64,000 nucleotides of DNA from Ancylobacter aquaticus (lineage in GTDB: Bacteria; Pseudomonadota; Alphaproteobacteria; Rhizobiales; Xanthobacteraceae), in contig NZ_SMFY01000001.1 of NCBI RefSeq assembly GCF_004339465.1, positions 1,302,001-1,366,000 of the forward strand, read 5' to 3'. Each line of letters begins with the position of its first letter. The first letter of the stretch is position 1. Positions 50,657 through 58,421 of this stretch are shown here, piece by piece. The notes under the pieces were generated by a model that was given only the letters and a program-made list of their open reading frames with translations, ran no database searches and was not told where the DNA came from. Made by a program: the position numbers and the translations under genes.

Positions 50657-51085
50657 TCAGGGGCTGACGGGAAGAATGAAGCTCCCGCTCTTGCCGTCCG
50701 ACGCGGAGATGATCGCCGCAAGACCGCCGCCGGCCGCAAGCATGCCGGCGATGCCGAGAGCCGGGTTAATCCCGCCCGAATTGGTGACGCCGAAGCCGCA
50801 ACCGGGCGCCCGGAGCATCTCGGTGGTCGAGCTGGGAATGGTCACTGTCCGGTCATTGCCGAAATCGACCACGGCGTTACCCTGGCCGCGTACCGAAACA
50901 GTGTCGCCGGTCTTCAGCGAGGTGCCGATCACGCCAGGCGCAAAGCCATTGCCCCTGTCGACCATTACCGAACCTACCGCCACTGCAAGCCGACCTGCCG
51001 TCTGGCAACCGTCCTGAGCCGCAGCACTTCCAATGGCGCCGAGCGACAAAGCGCCTGCAACCGCGATAGAAAACACAGTCCGCAT
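50657..51085 (-). CDS. Secreted FecR-like domain protein
   Basis: The 142-residue protein has a signal peptide (MRTVFSIAVAGALSLGAIGS, cleavage near AAAQ). A FecR-like beta domain follows (about residues 32-95): VGSVMVDRGNGFAPGVIGTS, then LKTGDTVSVRGQGNAVVDFG and a VTIP strand. The tail is Gly/Ala-rich. FecR domains in secreted proteins bind surface or iron-signalling partners. No sigma factor or TonB gene is adjacent, so its job is open. Two ATGs in tandem exist. The second (51085) has the better spacing (7 bases) to GGAGG. Two cysteines, near residues 28 and 97, could form a disulfide. Confidence 0.55.
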   Translation of the reverse strand: MRTVFSIAVAGALSLGAIGSAAAQDGCQTAGRLAVAVGSVMVDRGNGFAPGVIGTSLKTGDTVSVRGQGNAVVDFGNDRTVTIPSSTTEMLRAPGCGFGVTNSGGINPALGIAGMLAAGGGLAAIISASDGKSGSFILPVSP

Positions 51086-51527
51086 CATAGCCCCTCCATG
51101 GACACAGAGTGCCACTAAACAAGTCTAGCACCCCATAACACATTCCGCACCGTAGAAAACTACCGTGAGGTAAACGCGCTCACCGGGGTGCGGCGCTGAG
51201 GTACCATCAACTGACTTTAGCAATTCAAGGTGGCGGCGACGTGTCTAAAAGCGACGCCGTTGCAGGAGCTTGCGGAGGTGCATTCGCGGTGTGGCGTGTG
51301 GGCAACAGCCTGACGCTTTTGCCGGGCGGGATGGTCGATGGCGAATATCGCCGCTGGGAGCGACGAATCGCGCAGCCCCGGTACGGCCGGGAGGATGGAG
51401 CGTTCACGAGGCCAATGCTGGCGCGGGGCCCGTCGTCCGCGCCGTCTCGCCGCAGGAATGAAGGGCTGGATATGCCACCCGTCCCATCCTATAGCGAAGC
51501 CTCGCATGCTGAGGGGCGGAGAGCGCG
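51086..51527. other. Intergenic region upstream of the FecR-like gene
   Basis: About 440 bases separate divergent genes. The stretch near 51,110-51,220 is moderately AT-rich and should hold the promoter of the FecR-like gene, with GTAG-AAAA-CTAC as a tiny hairpin at about 51,154-51,165. Overlapping frames exist at 51,241-51,633, but their composition is not protein-like and I reject them. No terminator or operator is clear. Confidence 0.35.
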
Positions 51528-51740
51528 ATGGAAGGCGACGAACTGCGGACGATTCTGTGCCGGCTGGAAACGGGCATGGTGCTCACCGTGTCGGATGCCT
51601 GGATCGACAAGAAGTTCTCCGGCTCGCATGTGACCCGCGCGCGCCTGGTGGCCGAGATCGCCCGGCAGTATTTCTGTACCCATCATCAGGACTTCGGCTC
51701 CCAGCGTTTCGAAAAGCAGGAAGTGGCCTTCACCGGGTGA
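51528..51740 (+). CDS. Small conserved-looking 70-aa protein (unrecognised)
   Basis: The ATG has a GGAG site 4 bases upstream (GGCGGAGAGCG). The sequence begins MEGDELRTILCRLETGMVLT and continues through VSDAWIDKKFSGSHVTRARL to AFTG, with mixed polar and hydrophobic residues as in a real folded protein and no signal peptide or helix for a membrane. Two cysteines and two adjacent histidines (QYFCTHHQD) could bind metal. I do not recognise a family. It is followed convergently by a hydrolase gene 2 bases away. Confidence 0.5.
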   Translation: MEGDELRTILCRLETGMVLTVSDAWIDKKFSGSHVTRARLVAEIARQYFCTHHQDFGSQRFEKQEVAFTG

Positions 51741-51742
51741 GG

Positions 51743-52501
51743 TTATGGGGCCGGCCGCGCTTCCGATGCTGCCATGGGTGAAGGCGCAGCCCGCTCCTTA
51801 TAGAGCACCCGCTCCAGCACGGCGTTGAAAGCGTCGGGGGTCTCGATCATCGGGCAATGACCGGCATCGGCAATGGAGTGCAGGTGCAAGGCAGGGTTCG
51901 CCGCTGCCATGTCCCGCCATGGATCAATCGGCGTCACCCGGTCATGCGCGCCCCAGATCAAATGGGTATCGACGGCCACGCTGTCGATGAAATCGCGCAC
52001 ATCGATCTTCTGCAGCGAGCGCAGGATCGACAGGCCCATCATGAAGCACTGGCGATTGGCGATCTCGCGGAAGGTCGATTCGATCATCGCGGTGTCGAGC
52101 CGCGATGGGTCGTGGAAAAGCTCGCGTGAGATCTTGTGAGCATAATCCAGCGACAGGATGCGGCTCACGCCCAGGCCGAGCGTGACATTCTCTCCCGCTC
52201 CAGGGCAACCGCTGACAATTGCCTGCTTTATATTGAATTCCGGATCACTTGCCAAAGCGAGGGCGATATAGCCGCCCATCGAGTTGCCGAATACCACTGT
52301 CTCCCGGGATTTATGCGGCAGCAGGGCTTCCTTAACGAAGTCAATGAGGCTCGGAACCGTGCCATAGTTCTTGCCGAACTTAACAAAGGGATCATCGAAT
52401 ACGATAGGCTCGAAGCCTTTTTTTCGCATTGTTTCGATTTGGCTCGACCAGATCCAGGAACCCGCAAAAAGTCCTGGCAAGAAAACGGCGAGAGATGACA
52501 T
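51743..52501 (-). CDS. Alpha/beta hydrolase
   Basis: The 252-residue protein (from the ATG at 52501, with GGGGGG six bases upstream) has the serine hydrolase fold. The nucleophile elbow is GNSMGGY (about residues 82-88), the Asp is in LIWGAHDRVTPIDPW and the His in IADAGHCPMIE. An ATG at 52534 is in frame but has no ribosome site. Such enzymes hydrolyse esters, amides or C-C bonds. The substrate is unknown. The upstream 52,502-52,817 stretch is AT-richer and shows no gene. Confidence 0.82.
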   Translation of the reverse strand: MSSLAVFLPGLFAGSWIWSSQIETMRKKGFEPIVFDDPFVKFGKNYGTVPSLIDFVKEALLPHKSRETVVFGNSMGGYIALALASDPEFNIKQAIVSGCPGAGENVTLGLGVSRILSLDYAHKISRELFHDPSRLDTAMIESTFREIANRQCFMMGLSILRSLQKIDVRDFIDSVAVDTHLIWGAHDRVTPIDPWRDMAAANPALHLHSIADAGHCPMIETPDAFNAVLERVLYKERAAPSPMAASEARPAP

Positions 52502-52817
52502 CTTTTGCCCCCCGGCGATGAAAGATGATTTCATGAAAGCATTTTACGGGCCAAACGACAGGAACCGATCCTGGATTGCAACGGATCAAACGTCGCAGGT
52601 GGGTGGCTTTTTTTGCTCGTATTTCGATCATCGAAGCATCGGGCGGTGCCACGCGCTGGAAATCTGGAAAAAAGTCTGATCGTATGGAAGTGCATCCAAC
52701 CTCCGCGCGCCAGCGCAAGACCTGCCGGCAGGAAATACTTTCCGGGCGCGTGGGTGGGAAGGGCGCGTCGGCCGGACAGCGAGGGGGGCTCTCGCGGGCT
52801 TTGTTGCTGGGGGTATA

Positions 52818-53795
52818 ATGACGCCGCGCTTCCGCTTGCCGACCAATATTGTCGTCGTCATTCTCACGCTCGTCCTGTTTTCGTTCGCCGCTCTTTTCGT
52901 CGTCTCAACGCCCGGCGGGTACCAAGGCTACGCGGAGGCCGATTTCATCTTCGTCGGGCCCGATGAGGCCGGACGCATTGTCGATCTCAACGTGGAGGAA
53001 GGTGCGCGCGTGACGAAGGGCGTGCCCCTCTTCACCATCGACGAGGATCTGCAGCTGGCCGACGTTAAGTCTGCCGACGCCGCGCTGGGGCAGGCACTGT
53101 CTGAAGTCGCCAACGCCAAGGCCTCGACCCGACGCCCGGCGGAGGTGGCGGTTCTGGAGGCCGGGGAACGGCGGGCGGCGGCGGCGCTGGAACTCTCCCG
53201 CCTCGAACTTGAACGCCAGAAGGACCTCCAGTCCAAACAGGTGGCGTCGCAAGCGGCCCTGGATGCGGCGCAGCAGACCTATAACCAGAACGAGGCCTCG
53301 CTGGACGCCGCGCGCCGCGAGATCGAAGCCGCCAAGCTTTCCGGTCGCGACGACGAGATTGCTGCCGCCGAAAAGGCGGTGGATGCGGCCCGCGCCGCTC
53401 TGGCAGCTGCGCAGGTGCGACTGGACCGGCGACGCATGATGGCGCCCGTCGCGGGCACGGTGGAAACCCTTTATTTCCGGGCTGGCGAGCTGGTTCCTGC
53501 CGGACGGCCGGTAGTGTCCATTTTGCCGCCGGAATTGATCAAGGTGCGTTTCTTCGTGCCCGAGCCGGCCCTGCCGCAGTTCCAGATCGGCACCGCCGTG
53601 ACGGTGAGCTGCGATGGTTGCGCGGAAGAAATCGAGGCCAATGTCAGCTTCATCGCCGCCAGTGCCGAGTATACGCCCCCGGTCATCTACAGCCTGGATG
53701 AGCGCTCCAAGCTGGTGTTCATGATGGAAGCCCGGCCGCGCGATCCCTCCAAGCTGCGCCCCGGACAGCCGGTCACGGTCGAGATCGCGCCATGA
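52818..53795 (+). CDS. HlyD-family membrane fusion protein of an ABC exporter (YbhG-like)
   Basis: The 325-residue adaptor has one N-terminal helix (VVVILTLVLFSFAALFVVST), the lipoyl halves GPDEAGRIVDLNVEEGARVT and RMMAPVAGTVETLYFRAGEL, and a long coiled coil between them (about residues 80-205, with Ala-rich heptads such as AAAEKAVDAARAALAAAQVR). It overlaps the ATPase gene by 4 bases, so adaptor, ATPase and permease form one operon. No outer-membrane channel is encoded here. Confidence 0.88.
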   Translation: MTPRFRLPTNIVVVILTLVLFSFAALFVVSTPGGYQGYAEADFIFVGPDEAGRIVDLNVEEGARVTKGVPLFTIDEDLQLADVKSADAALGQALSEVANAKASTRRPAEVAVLEAGERRAAAALELSRLELERQKDLQSKQVASQAALDAAQQTYNQNEASLDAARREIEAAKLSGRDDEIAAAEKAVDAARAALAAAQVRLDRRRMMAPVAGTVETLYFRAGELVPAGRPVVSILPPELIKVRFFVPEPALPQFQIGTAVTVSCDGCAEEIEANVSFIAASAEYTPPVIYSLDERSKLVFMMEARPRDPSKLRPGQPVTVEIAP

Positions 53796-54775
53796 GTGGG
53801 CGTGAGGTCGACGGCGGGGACCTCGCGGCACAGGACTCCGCGCTTGCCACCGGACCCGACTACGCCATCGACGTTCAGGGGCTGAGCAAGAGCTTTGGCA
53901 CCAACCAGGTCGTCCACAACCTCTCCATGCGCGTGAGGCGTGGGCAGATCTATGGCTTTCTTGGTCCCAACGGCTCTGGAAAGACCACCACCATCCGCAT
54001 GCTGTGCGGCCTGCTGACGCCGGACGAGGGGCACGGCACCTGCCTCGGCATGGATATCCTGACCCAGGGCCGCGCCATCCGCCGCCATGTCGGCTACATG
54101 ACGCAGAAATTCAGCCTTTATGCCGACCTCTCGGTCCGGGAGAACCTCGAATTCATCGCCCGCATCTATGGCGTGCCCGATGCCGAGGCGGCGGCGGCCG
54201 AGGCGATCGTCGCCCTCGGGCTGGAGGGGCGTGAACGGCAGCTGGCCGGCGATCTCTCCGGCGGCTGGAAGCAGCGGCTGGCCTTGGGCGCCTGCATCCT
54301 GCCCAAGCCCCAGCTCCTACTGCTGGACGAGCCGACCGCCGGCGTCGATCCTAAGGCCCGCCGCGAGTTCTGGGCGCAGATTCATGATCTCGCGGCGGAA
54401 GGGGTCACGGTGCTCGTCTCCACCCATTACATGGACGAAGCCGAGCGCTGCCACGAGATCGCCTATATCGCCTATGGCGAATTGCTGGCGCAGGGCACGG
54501 TGGACGAGGTCGTCGCCGGCTCCGCGTTGCATATGTGGCGCGTAACCGGGCCGGACCCGGCGGCGCTGGCGCGGGAGTTGATGGAGGTGCCCGGCATCGA
54601 ACTGGTCGCCCCCTTTGGGACCAGCGTGCATGTGGGCGGACGCGACCGGGCTGCGCTGGAGCGCGCCGTCGCGAGTTTCGCGGCCCGGGAGGAGCTGGTC
54701 TGGCGCCCGGACAGCCCCAGCCTGGAGGACGTGTTCATCGACCTCATCAATCGCTCAAGGGACAACTTCCGGTGA
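53792..54775 (+). CDS. ABC exporter ATP-binding protein (YbhF/drug-export type)
   Basis: The 327-residue ATPase has Walker A LGPNGSGKTTT (near residue 52), the Q-loop in YMTQKFSLYADL, signature LSGGWKQRLALG and Walker B LLLLDEPTAGVD, with the His switch in VSTHYMDEAERC. The C-terminus carries a short domain (about residues 250-327) often seen in drug-export ATPases. Each gene overlaps its neighbour by 4 bases, so the ATPase and permease are translated together. Confidence 0.9.
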   Translation: MSGREVDGGDLAAQDSALATGPDYAIDVQGLSKSFGTNQVVHNLSMRVRRGQIYGFLGPNGSGKTTTIRMLCGLLTPDEGHGTCLGMDILTQGRAIRRHVGYMTQKFSLYADLSVRENLEFIARIYGVPDAEAAAAEAIVALGLEGRERQLAGDLSGGWKQRLALGACILPKPQLLLLDEPTAGVDPKARREFWAQIHDLAAEGVTVLVSTHYMDEAERCHEIAYIAYGELLAQGTVDEVVAGSALHMWRVTGPDPAALARELMEVPGIELVAPFGTSVHVGGRDRAALERAVASFAAREELVWRPDSPSLEDVFIDLINRSRDNFR

Positions 54776-55926
54776 TCGGCGTGGCGGGCTCCCTGCGCCG
54801 CATCGGCGCGATGATACGCAAGGAATTCATCCAGCTGATGCGGGACCGCGTCTCCTTTGCGGCGATGGTGTCGATCCCGCTGCTGCAGTTGATCCTTTTC
54901 GGCTATGCCATCAACACGACGCCGCGGCACCTGCCGACAGCGGTGCTGGCCTATGACCAGTCGTCGCTGACCCGCTCCATCCTCGCCGCCATAGAGAACA
55001 CCAAATACTTCTCCATCACCCATCATCCGGTGAACGAGGCCGAAGCCGAGCATTTGCTACGCTCGGGGCAGGTGCTGTTCGTGGTGGAAATTCCCGCCGG
55101 CTTCGAGCGCGCGGTCCGGCGCGGGGAGAGCCCCTCGCTGCTGGTCTCGGCGGACGCCACCGATCCCGTCGCCTCGACCAGCGCGCTGGCGGCGCTGGGG
55201 CGATTGGTGGAAACCTCGGTACGGCGCGAGCGCTTCAATCTGGAGGATGCGCCGGAAGGCAGCGGGCTGGAGAAGGCCCCGCCGCCCTTCGAGTTCCGTA
55301 CCCATCCGCGCTACAACCCGGCCGCCGTCACCCAGCTCAACATCGTGCCGGGCCTGCTCGGTACTATTCTCACCATGACCATGCTCATCTTCACCGCGCT
55401 TTCGGTAACGCGCGAGATCGAGCGCGGGACGATGGAAACCCTGCTGGCCATGCCGATCCGGCCGGTGGAGATCATGGTGGGCAAGATCGCGCCCTATGTG
55501 ATGGTCGGGGCGATGCAGGCGGCGATGATCCTTGGTGCGGCCGTGCTGCTGTTCGACGTTCCCGTCGTCGGCAATCTGGCGCTCCTCACCGTCCTGACCG
55601 GCCTGTTCATCCTTACCAACCTGTCGATCGGCTACACGTTTTCCACGTTGGCGCAGAACCAGTTGCAGGCGGTGCAGATGACTTTCATGTACTTCCTGCC
55701 GAATATCCTGCTGTCAGGCTTCATGTTTCCGTTCGCCGGCATGCCGACCTGGGCGCAATGGATCGCCGAGACGCTGCCGCTGACCCATTATCTCCGAATG
55801 GTGCGCGGCATCCTGTTGAAAGGGGCGACTTCGGCGGACCTGGTGCAGAACATTCTCGGCCTCAGCGTGATCATGCTCGTCGCTATGTTCATCGCGGTGA
55901 AGCGCTTCCGGCAGACGCTGGACTGA
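54772..55926 (+). CDS. ABC-2 type exporter permease (YbhR/YhhJ-like)
   Basis: The 384-residue permease is started at the GTG at 54772 that overlaps the ATPase stop. It has the ABC-2 plan: an N-terminal helix (VSFAAMVSIPLLQLILFGYA), a large extracellular domain (about residues 50-180) and five C-terminal helices with VTREIERGTMETLLAMPIRPVEIM before the second helix. Two permease copies would be needed per complex, since only one gene is present. Efflux of amphiphiles is the common role in this family. No substrate is visible. Confidence 0.88.
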   Translation: MIGVAGSLRRIGAMIRKEFIQLMRDRVSFAAMVSIPLLQLILFGYAINTTPRHLPTAVLAYDQSSLTRSILAAIENTKYFSITHHPVNEAEAEHLLRSGQVLFVVEIPAGFERAVRRGESPSLLVSADATDPVASTSALAALGRLVETSVRRERFNLEDAPEGSGLEKAPPPFEFRTHPRYNPAAVTQLNIVPGLLGTILTMTMLIFTALSVTREIERGTMETLLAMPIRPVEIMVGKIAPYVMVGAMQAAMILGAAVLLFDVPVVGNLALLTVLTGLFILTNLSIGYTFSTLAQNQLQAVQMTFMYFLPNILLSGFMFPFAGMPTWAQWIAETLPLTHYLRMVRGILLKGATSADLVQNILGLSVIMLVAMFIAVKRFRQTLD

Positions 55927-56415
55927 TCAGCGCGCCCTGTCCGCACCACGGGCGGTGCCCGGCTTGTCGAGCGGGGGAAAGGTGGCGAGAAGGGTGAAAC
56001 GCTCCAGCCCCTCGGTGCCGATCACCTCGATCTCATCCGAGCGCACCCACAAATGCGCCATCAGCTGGCCCTCGGCGCCTTTCATCACGCCATAAAACAG
56101 CGTTGTCGGCAGGCTGCGCCGGTTTAGCATCATCCGGGCCGACAGCCCCTGTTCGAGGCACAGCGCGCGAAACGGCATGCGGCGCGCCACCGCGCGGATT
56201 GCCCAGCGCACCCTGATGATCTGTTCGCGGGCATCCGCCGCAGGCGGACGTCTCGGCCGGGTGGCGGCAATGCGCGCCACATGGCGAAACGGCACCAACA
56301 CGATCGCCAGTCGGGCGAGCCCCACTGTCAGCAGCGCCTCGCCCAGCAATGCGCGGTCGCGCCAGCTCAGGCGGCGCCAGCGGGCGGCGAGCGAGGGCGG
56401 TGGGCGGGGATTCAC
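55927..56415 (-). CDS. Lasso-peptide biosynthesis B2-type transglutaminase-fold protein (orphan)
   Basis: The protein resembles the B2 protease of lasso-peptide systems (PF13471 family), which removes the leader peptide. The catalytic set is visible: Cys86 in MPFRALCLEQGLSAR, His121 in LMAHLWVRSD and Asp127 in SDEIEVIG. The GTG at 56415 gives 162 residues. A TTG at 56484 would add 23. An N-terminal helix (ALLGEALLTVGLARLAIVLV) may anchor it. No precursor, B1 (PqqD-like) or asparagine-synthetase-like cyclase is nearby, so it may be a stand-alone homologue with another substrate. It faces the ABC exporter convergently, ending directly at its stop. Confidence 0.75.
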   Translation of the reverse strand: MNPRPPPSLAARWRRLSWRDRALLGEALLTVGLARLAIVLVPFRHVARIAATRPRRPPAADAREQIIRVRWAIRAVARRMPFRALCLEQGLSARMMLNRRSLPTTLFYGVMKGAEGQLMAHLWVRSDEIEVIGTEGLERFTLLATFPPLDKPGTARGADRAR

Positions 56416-56531
56416 AGCCGTCGGTTCCTCCACGGGCGGCCGCCGGGAAGGTAAATTCCCGCGCGGCGGTCCGGCGGTATCCAAGACCGAAGCCGCCGGT
56501 TTCTCAAGCCCGTCGGCGTGCAGGCTCGGCT

Positions 56532-57221
56532 TTACTGGCGGTCGAGGAGCTTGCGCTCGACCGTCTGCAAATGGGCGCGCATGCCGGCGGCAGCGGCGGC
56601 GATGTCGCGATGTTCGATCGCATCGACGATGGCTTCATGCTCGGCGAAGCTGTGATGATCGGACAGCGGCTTCACCGGCTCGGTGCGCAGCCGGCCCCAG
56701 GTCACGGCTCGGCGCACCGCGTTCAGCGTGTCGAACAGGCCGAGCAACAGCGTGTTCTGCGAGGCTTCGGCAATGGTCCGGTGCAGGCGCGTGTCCCAGG
56801 CTTCATATCGCCGCCAGGTATCTGCCTGCCGGGAGCGCGCCAGGCAGAGCCGCATTTCGCCGATGTCCTCCGGCGTGGCGGTGAAGGCGGCGGCACGGCA
56901 GATCTCGGGTTCCATCACGATGCGCGCCCGCATCACCTCGGCCGGATTGCTGCGTCGCGCCAGTGCCGCGATGTCGGCGAAGGTGTCGAGCGGCCGGCTG
57001 CCCATGAAGGTGCCCTTGCCGACATGGCGCCAAAGCTGGCCCTCGGCTTCAAGCACGTCGAGGGCCTTGCGCAGCTCTGTGCGCGACACGCCGAGCGCCG
57101 CCGACAATTCGCGCTCGGGCGGCAGGCGGCCATCATCTGCAAGATCGCTCTGGGCAAGGTAGCCACGCAACTGCGTGACGATGCCCTTTTCCAGATTGGG
57201 GTCGGCGGAAGGATTAAGCAT
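56532..57221 (-). CDS. GntR-family transcriptional regulator (FCD type)
   Basis: The 229-residue protein has an N-terminal winged helix (about residues 8-72, LPPERELSAALGVSRTELRKALDVLEAEG) and an all-helical FCD ligand domain (about 85-220) with metal-binding histidines, as in HRTIAEAS and SDHHSFAEHEAIVDAI. I start it at 57221, since an ATG at 57257 would lie inside an operator-like palindrome. It is divergent from the ABC-FAH operon, with matching ACCAA/TTGGT sites between them. It therefore probably represses that operon and itself until a small acid ligand binds. Confidence 0.88.
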   Translation of the reverse strand: MLNPSADPNLEKGIVTQLRGYLAQSDLADDGRLPPERELSAALGVSRTELRKALDVLEAEGQLWRHVGKGTFMGSRPLDTFADIAALARRSNPAEVMRARIVMEPEICRAAAFTATPEDIGEMRLCLARSRQADTWRRYEAWDTRLHRTIAEASQNTLLLGLFDTLNAVRRAVTWGRLRTEPVKPLSDHHSFAEHEAIVDAIEHRDIAAAAAGMRAHLQTVERKLLDRQ

Positions 57222-57234
57222 GGGTGTCCGGATC

Positions 57235-57254
57235 AACCAAAGTGCGAATTGGTT
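57235..57254. promoter_or_regulatory. GntR operator candidate 1 (AACCAA-N8-TTGGTT)
   Basis: A perfect 6-base inverted repeat lies 13 bases before the proposed GntR start codon. It shares its ACCAA...TTGGT arms and flanking A's with the second site at 57325-57341. The symmetry and place near the gene suggest autoregulation. Confidence 0.55.
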
Positions 57255-57324
57255 CATTCTATGGCGGCATCAAATCGTGCCGTCAAGCCAATCCGACCTT
57301 GACCGACTTCGGCAGCCAATATAA

Positions 57325-57341
57325 ACCAAAATCAAATTGGT
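57325..57341. promoter_or_regulatory. GntR operator candidate 2 (ACCAA-N7-TTGGT)
   Basis: This site lies 64 bases before the start of the binding-protein gene and is a close copy of candidate 1. A further TTGG-TAT-CCAA (57337-57347) overlaps its end, and CCAAT occurs at 57316-57320. Clustering of half-sites in a promoter region supports binding by the divergent GntR protein. Confidence 0.55.
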
Positions 57342-57343
57342 AT

Positions 57344-57360
57344 CCAACCTCGCGGGTTGG
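57344..57360. other. CCAACC-N5-GGTTGG inverted repeat
   Basis: This perfect 6-base inverted repeat lies next to operator candidate 2 and 45 bases before the binding-protein gene. It could be part of the operator array or a leader RNA hairpin in the operon's 5' untranslated region. Confidence 0.4.
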
Positions 57361-57405
57361 GTGAGTGGCGGATTAAAACCGCTCGGCTCTCATGGGAGAC
57401 TGTAA

Positions 57406-58410
57406 ATGCTCAAGGAATTCACGAAAAAACTGTGCGGTCTGTCCGGGTTGGCGGTAGCCGCCGGCTTCGGGCTCGCTCTGGTGGCGGTGCCCCAGGCTGA
57501 AGCCAAGGTCCGCGTTGCCTATGGCGATATTGCGTCGGTCGAGAACCTGCACCTGCTGGCCGCTTTCGAGCTCGCCAAGCAGCGCGGCGTCGAGATCGAG
57601 ATGACCTACCTGAAGTCCGAGGACATTGCCGCTCAGGCGGTGGTCAGCGGCCAGGCCGATGTCGGCGTCGGCGGTCCCTATGCGCTGATGCAGAAGGTGA
57701 AGGTGCCGGTTCGCATCTTCCTCCAGCTCTCGACGCTGCGCTTCTACCCCGCCGTCAACGCCGAGTTCTACAAGACCTGGAAGGACCTGAACGGCCAGGA
57801 AATCGCGGTCCACTCGCGCGGTTCGGGCACCGAAGCCATCATGAAGCTGATGGAAGAGAAGCAGGGCATCAAGTTCTCCAAGATCAGCTACATCCCGGGT
57901 TCGGAAGTCCGCACCGGCGCCCTGCTTCAGGGTAACGTCAAGGCGACGATCGTGGATTCGGCCGGTCGCCGGCTGCTGCAGGAAAAGGCCCCCGGCAAGT
58001 TCATCATCCTGCCGCTCGATGGCATCAACGCCACGGACGAGGCGCTCTTCGCCCGCCAGGATTTCCTCGACAAGAATGCCGGCGAAGTCGACATCATCGT
58101 TGAGTCGATCCTCACCACCTGGCGCGAAGTGACCAAGAACCCCGCCATCGTCGCGGAGTGGCGCACCAAGTACAAGCTGCTGCCCGATCTGCCGGCCGAC
58201 CAGGTGGCCGAGATCACCCCCTATTTCAGCGAGCTCGCCGAGGGCAAGGCCTTCCCGCTCAATGGCGGCGGCGAGGCGGCGGCCAAGGACGACTTCGCCT
58301 TCTACACGCTCTCCGGCCAGCTCCAGGGCGATCCTGCGAGCCTCAAGGTCGAGGATTTCTGGGCCCTCGAGCCGCTGAACCGCGCGCTCGGCAAGGTCGG
58401 CACCAACTGA
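57406..58410 (+). CDS. NitT/TauT-type ABC transporter substrate-binding protein
   Basis: The 334-residue protein has a signal peptide (residues 1-33, ending AEA) and then the NitT/TauT fold: KVRVAYGDIASVENLHLLAA, the VVSGQADVGVGGPYALMQKV segment and DLNGQEIAVHSRGSGTEAIM. Family ligands include taurine, alkanesulfonates, nitrate, thiamine precursors and aromatic acids. The FAH-family gene at the end of the operon and the FCD-type GntR regulator argue for an organic acid, by inference. A GGGAGA ribosome site lies 6 bases upstream. Confidence 0.87.
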   Translation: MLKEFTKKLCGLSGLAVAAGFGLALVAVPQAEAKVRVAYGDIASVENLHLLAAFELAKQRGVEIEMTYLKSEDIAAQAVVSGQADVGVGGPYALMQKVKVPVRIFLQLSTLRFYPAVNAEFYKTWKDLNGQEIAVHSRGSGTEAIMKLMEEKQGIKFSKISYIPGSEVRTGALLQGNVKATIVDSAGRRLLQEKAPGKFIILPLDGINATDEALFARQDFLDKNAGEVDIIVESILTTWREVTKNPAIVAEWRTKYKLLPDLPADQVAEITPYFSELAEGKAFPLNGGGEAAAKDDFAFYTLSGQLQGDPASLKVEDFWALEPLNRALGKVGTN

Positions 58411-58421
58411 AGGCCGGTTGA

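Noticed and set aside
51241..51633. 130-codon plus-strand frame upstream of the 70-aa protein
   Set aside because: It lacks a ribosome site, has shadow-like Arg/Pro/Ser composition, and overlaps a better supported small gene in another frame.
55927..57400. Search for a complete lasso-peptide cluster around the B2-like gene
   Set aside because: The 116-base gap between the B2-like gene and the GntR gene holds no precursor-like frame, and no B1 or cyclase gene lies within the window. I therefore report the B2-like protein as an orphan only.
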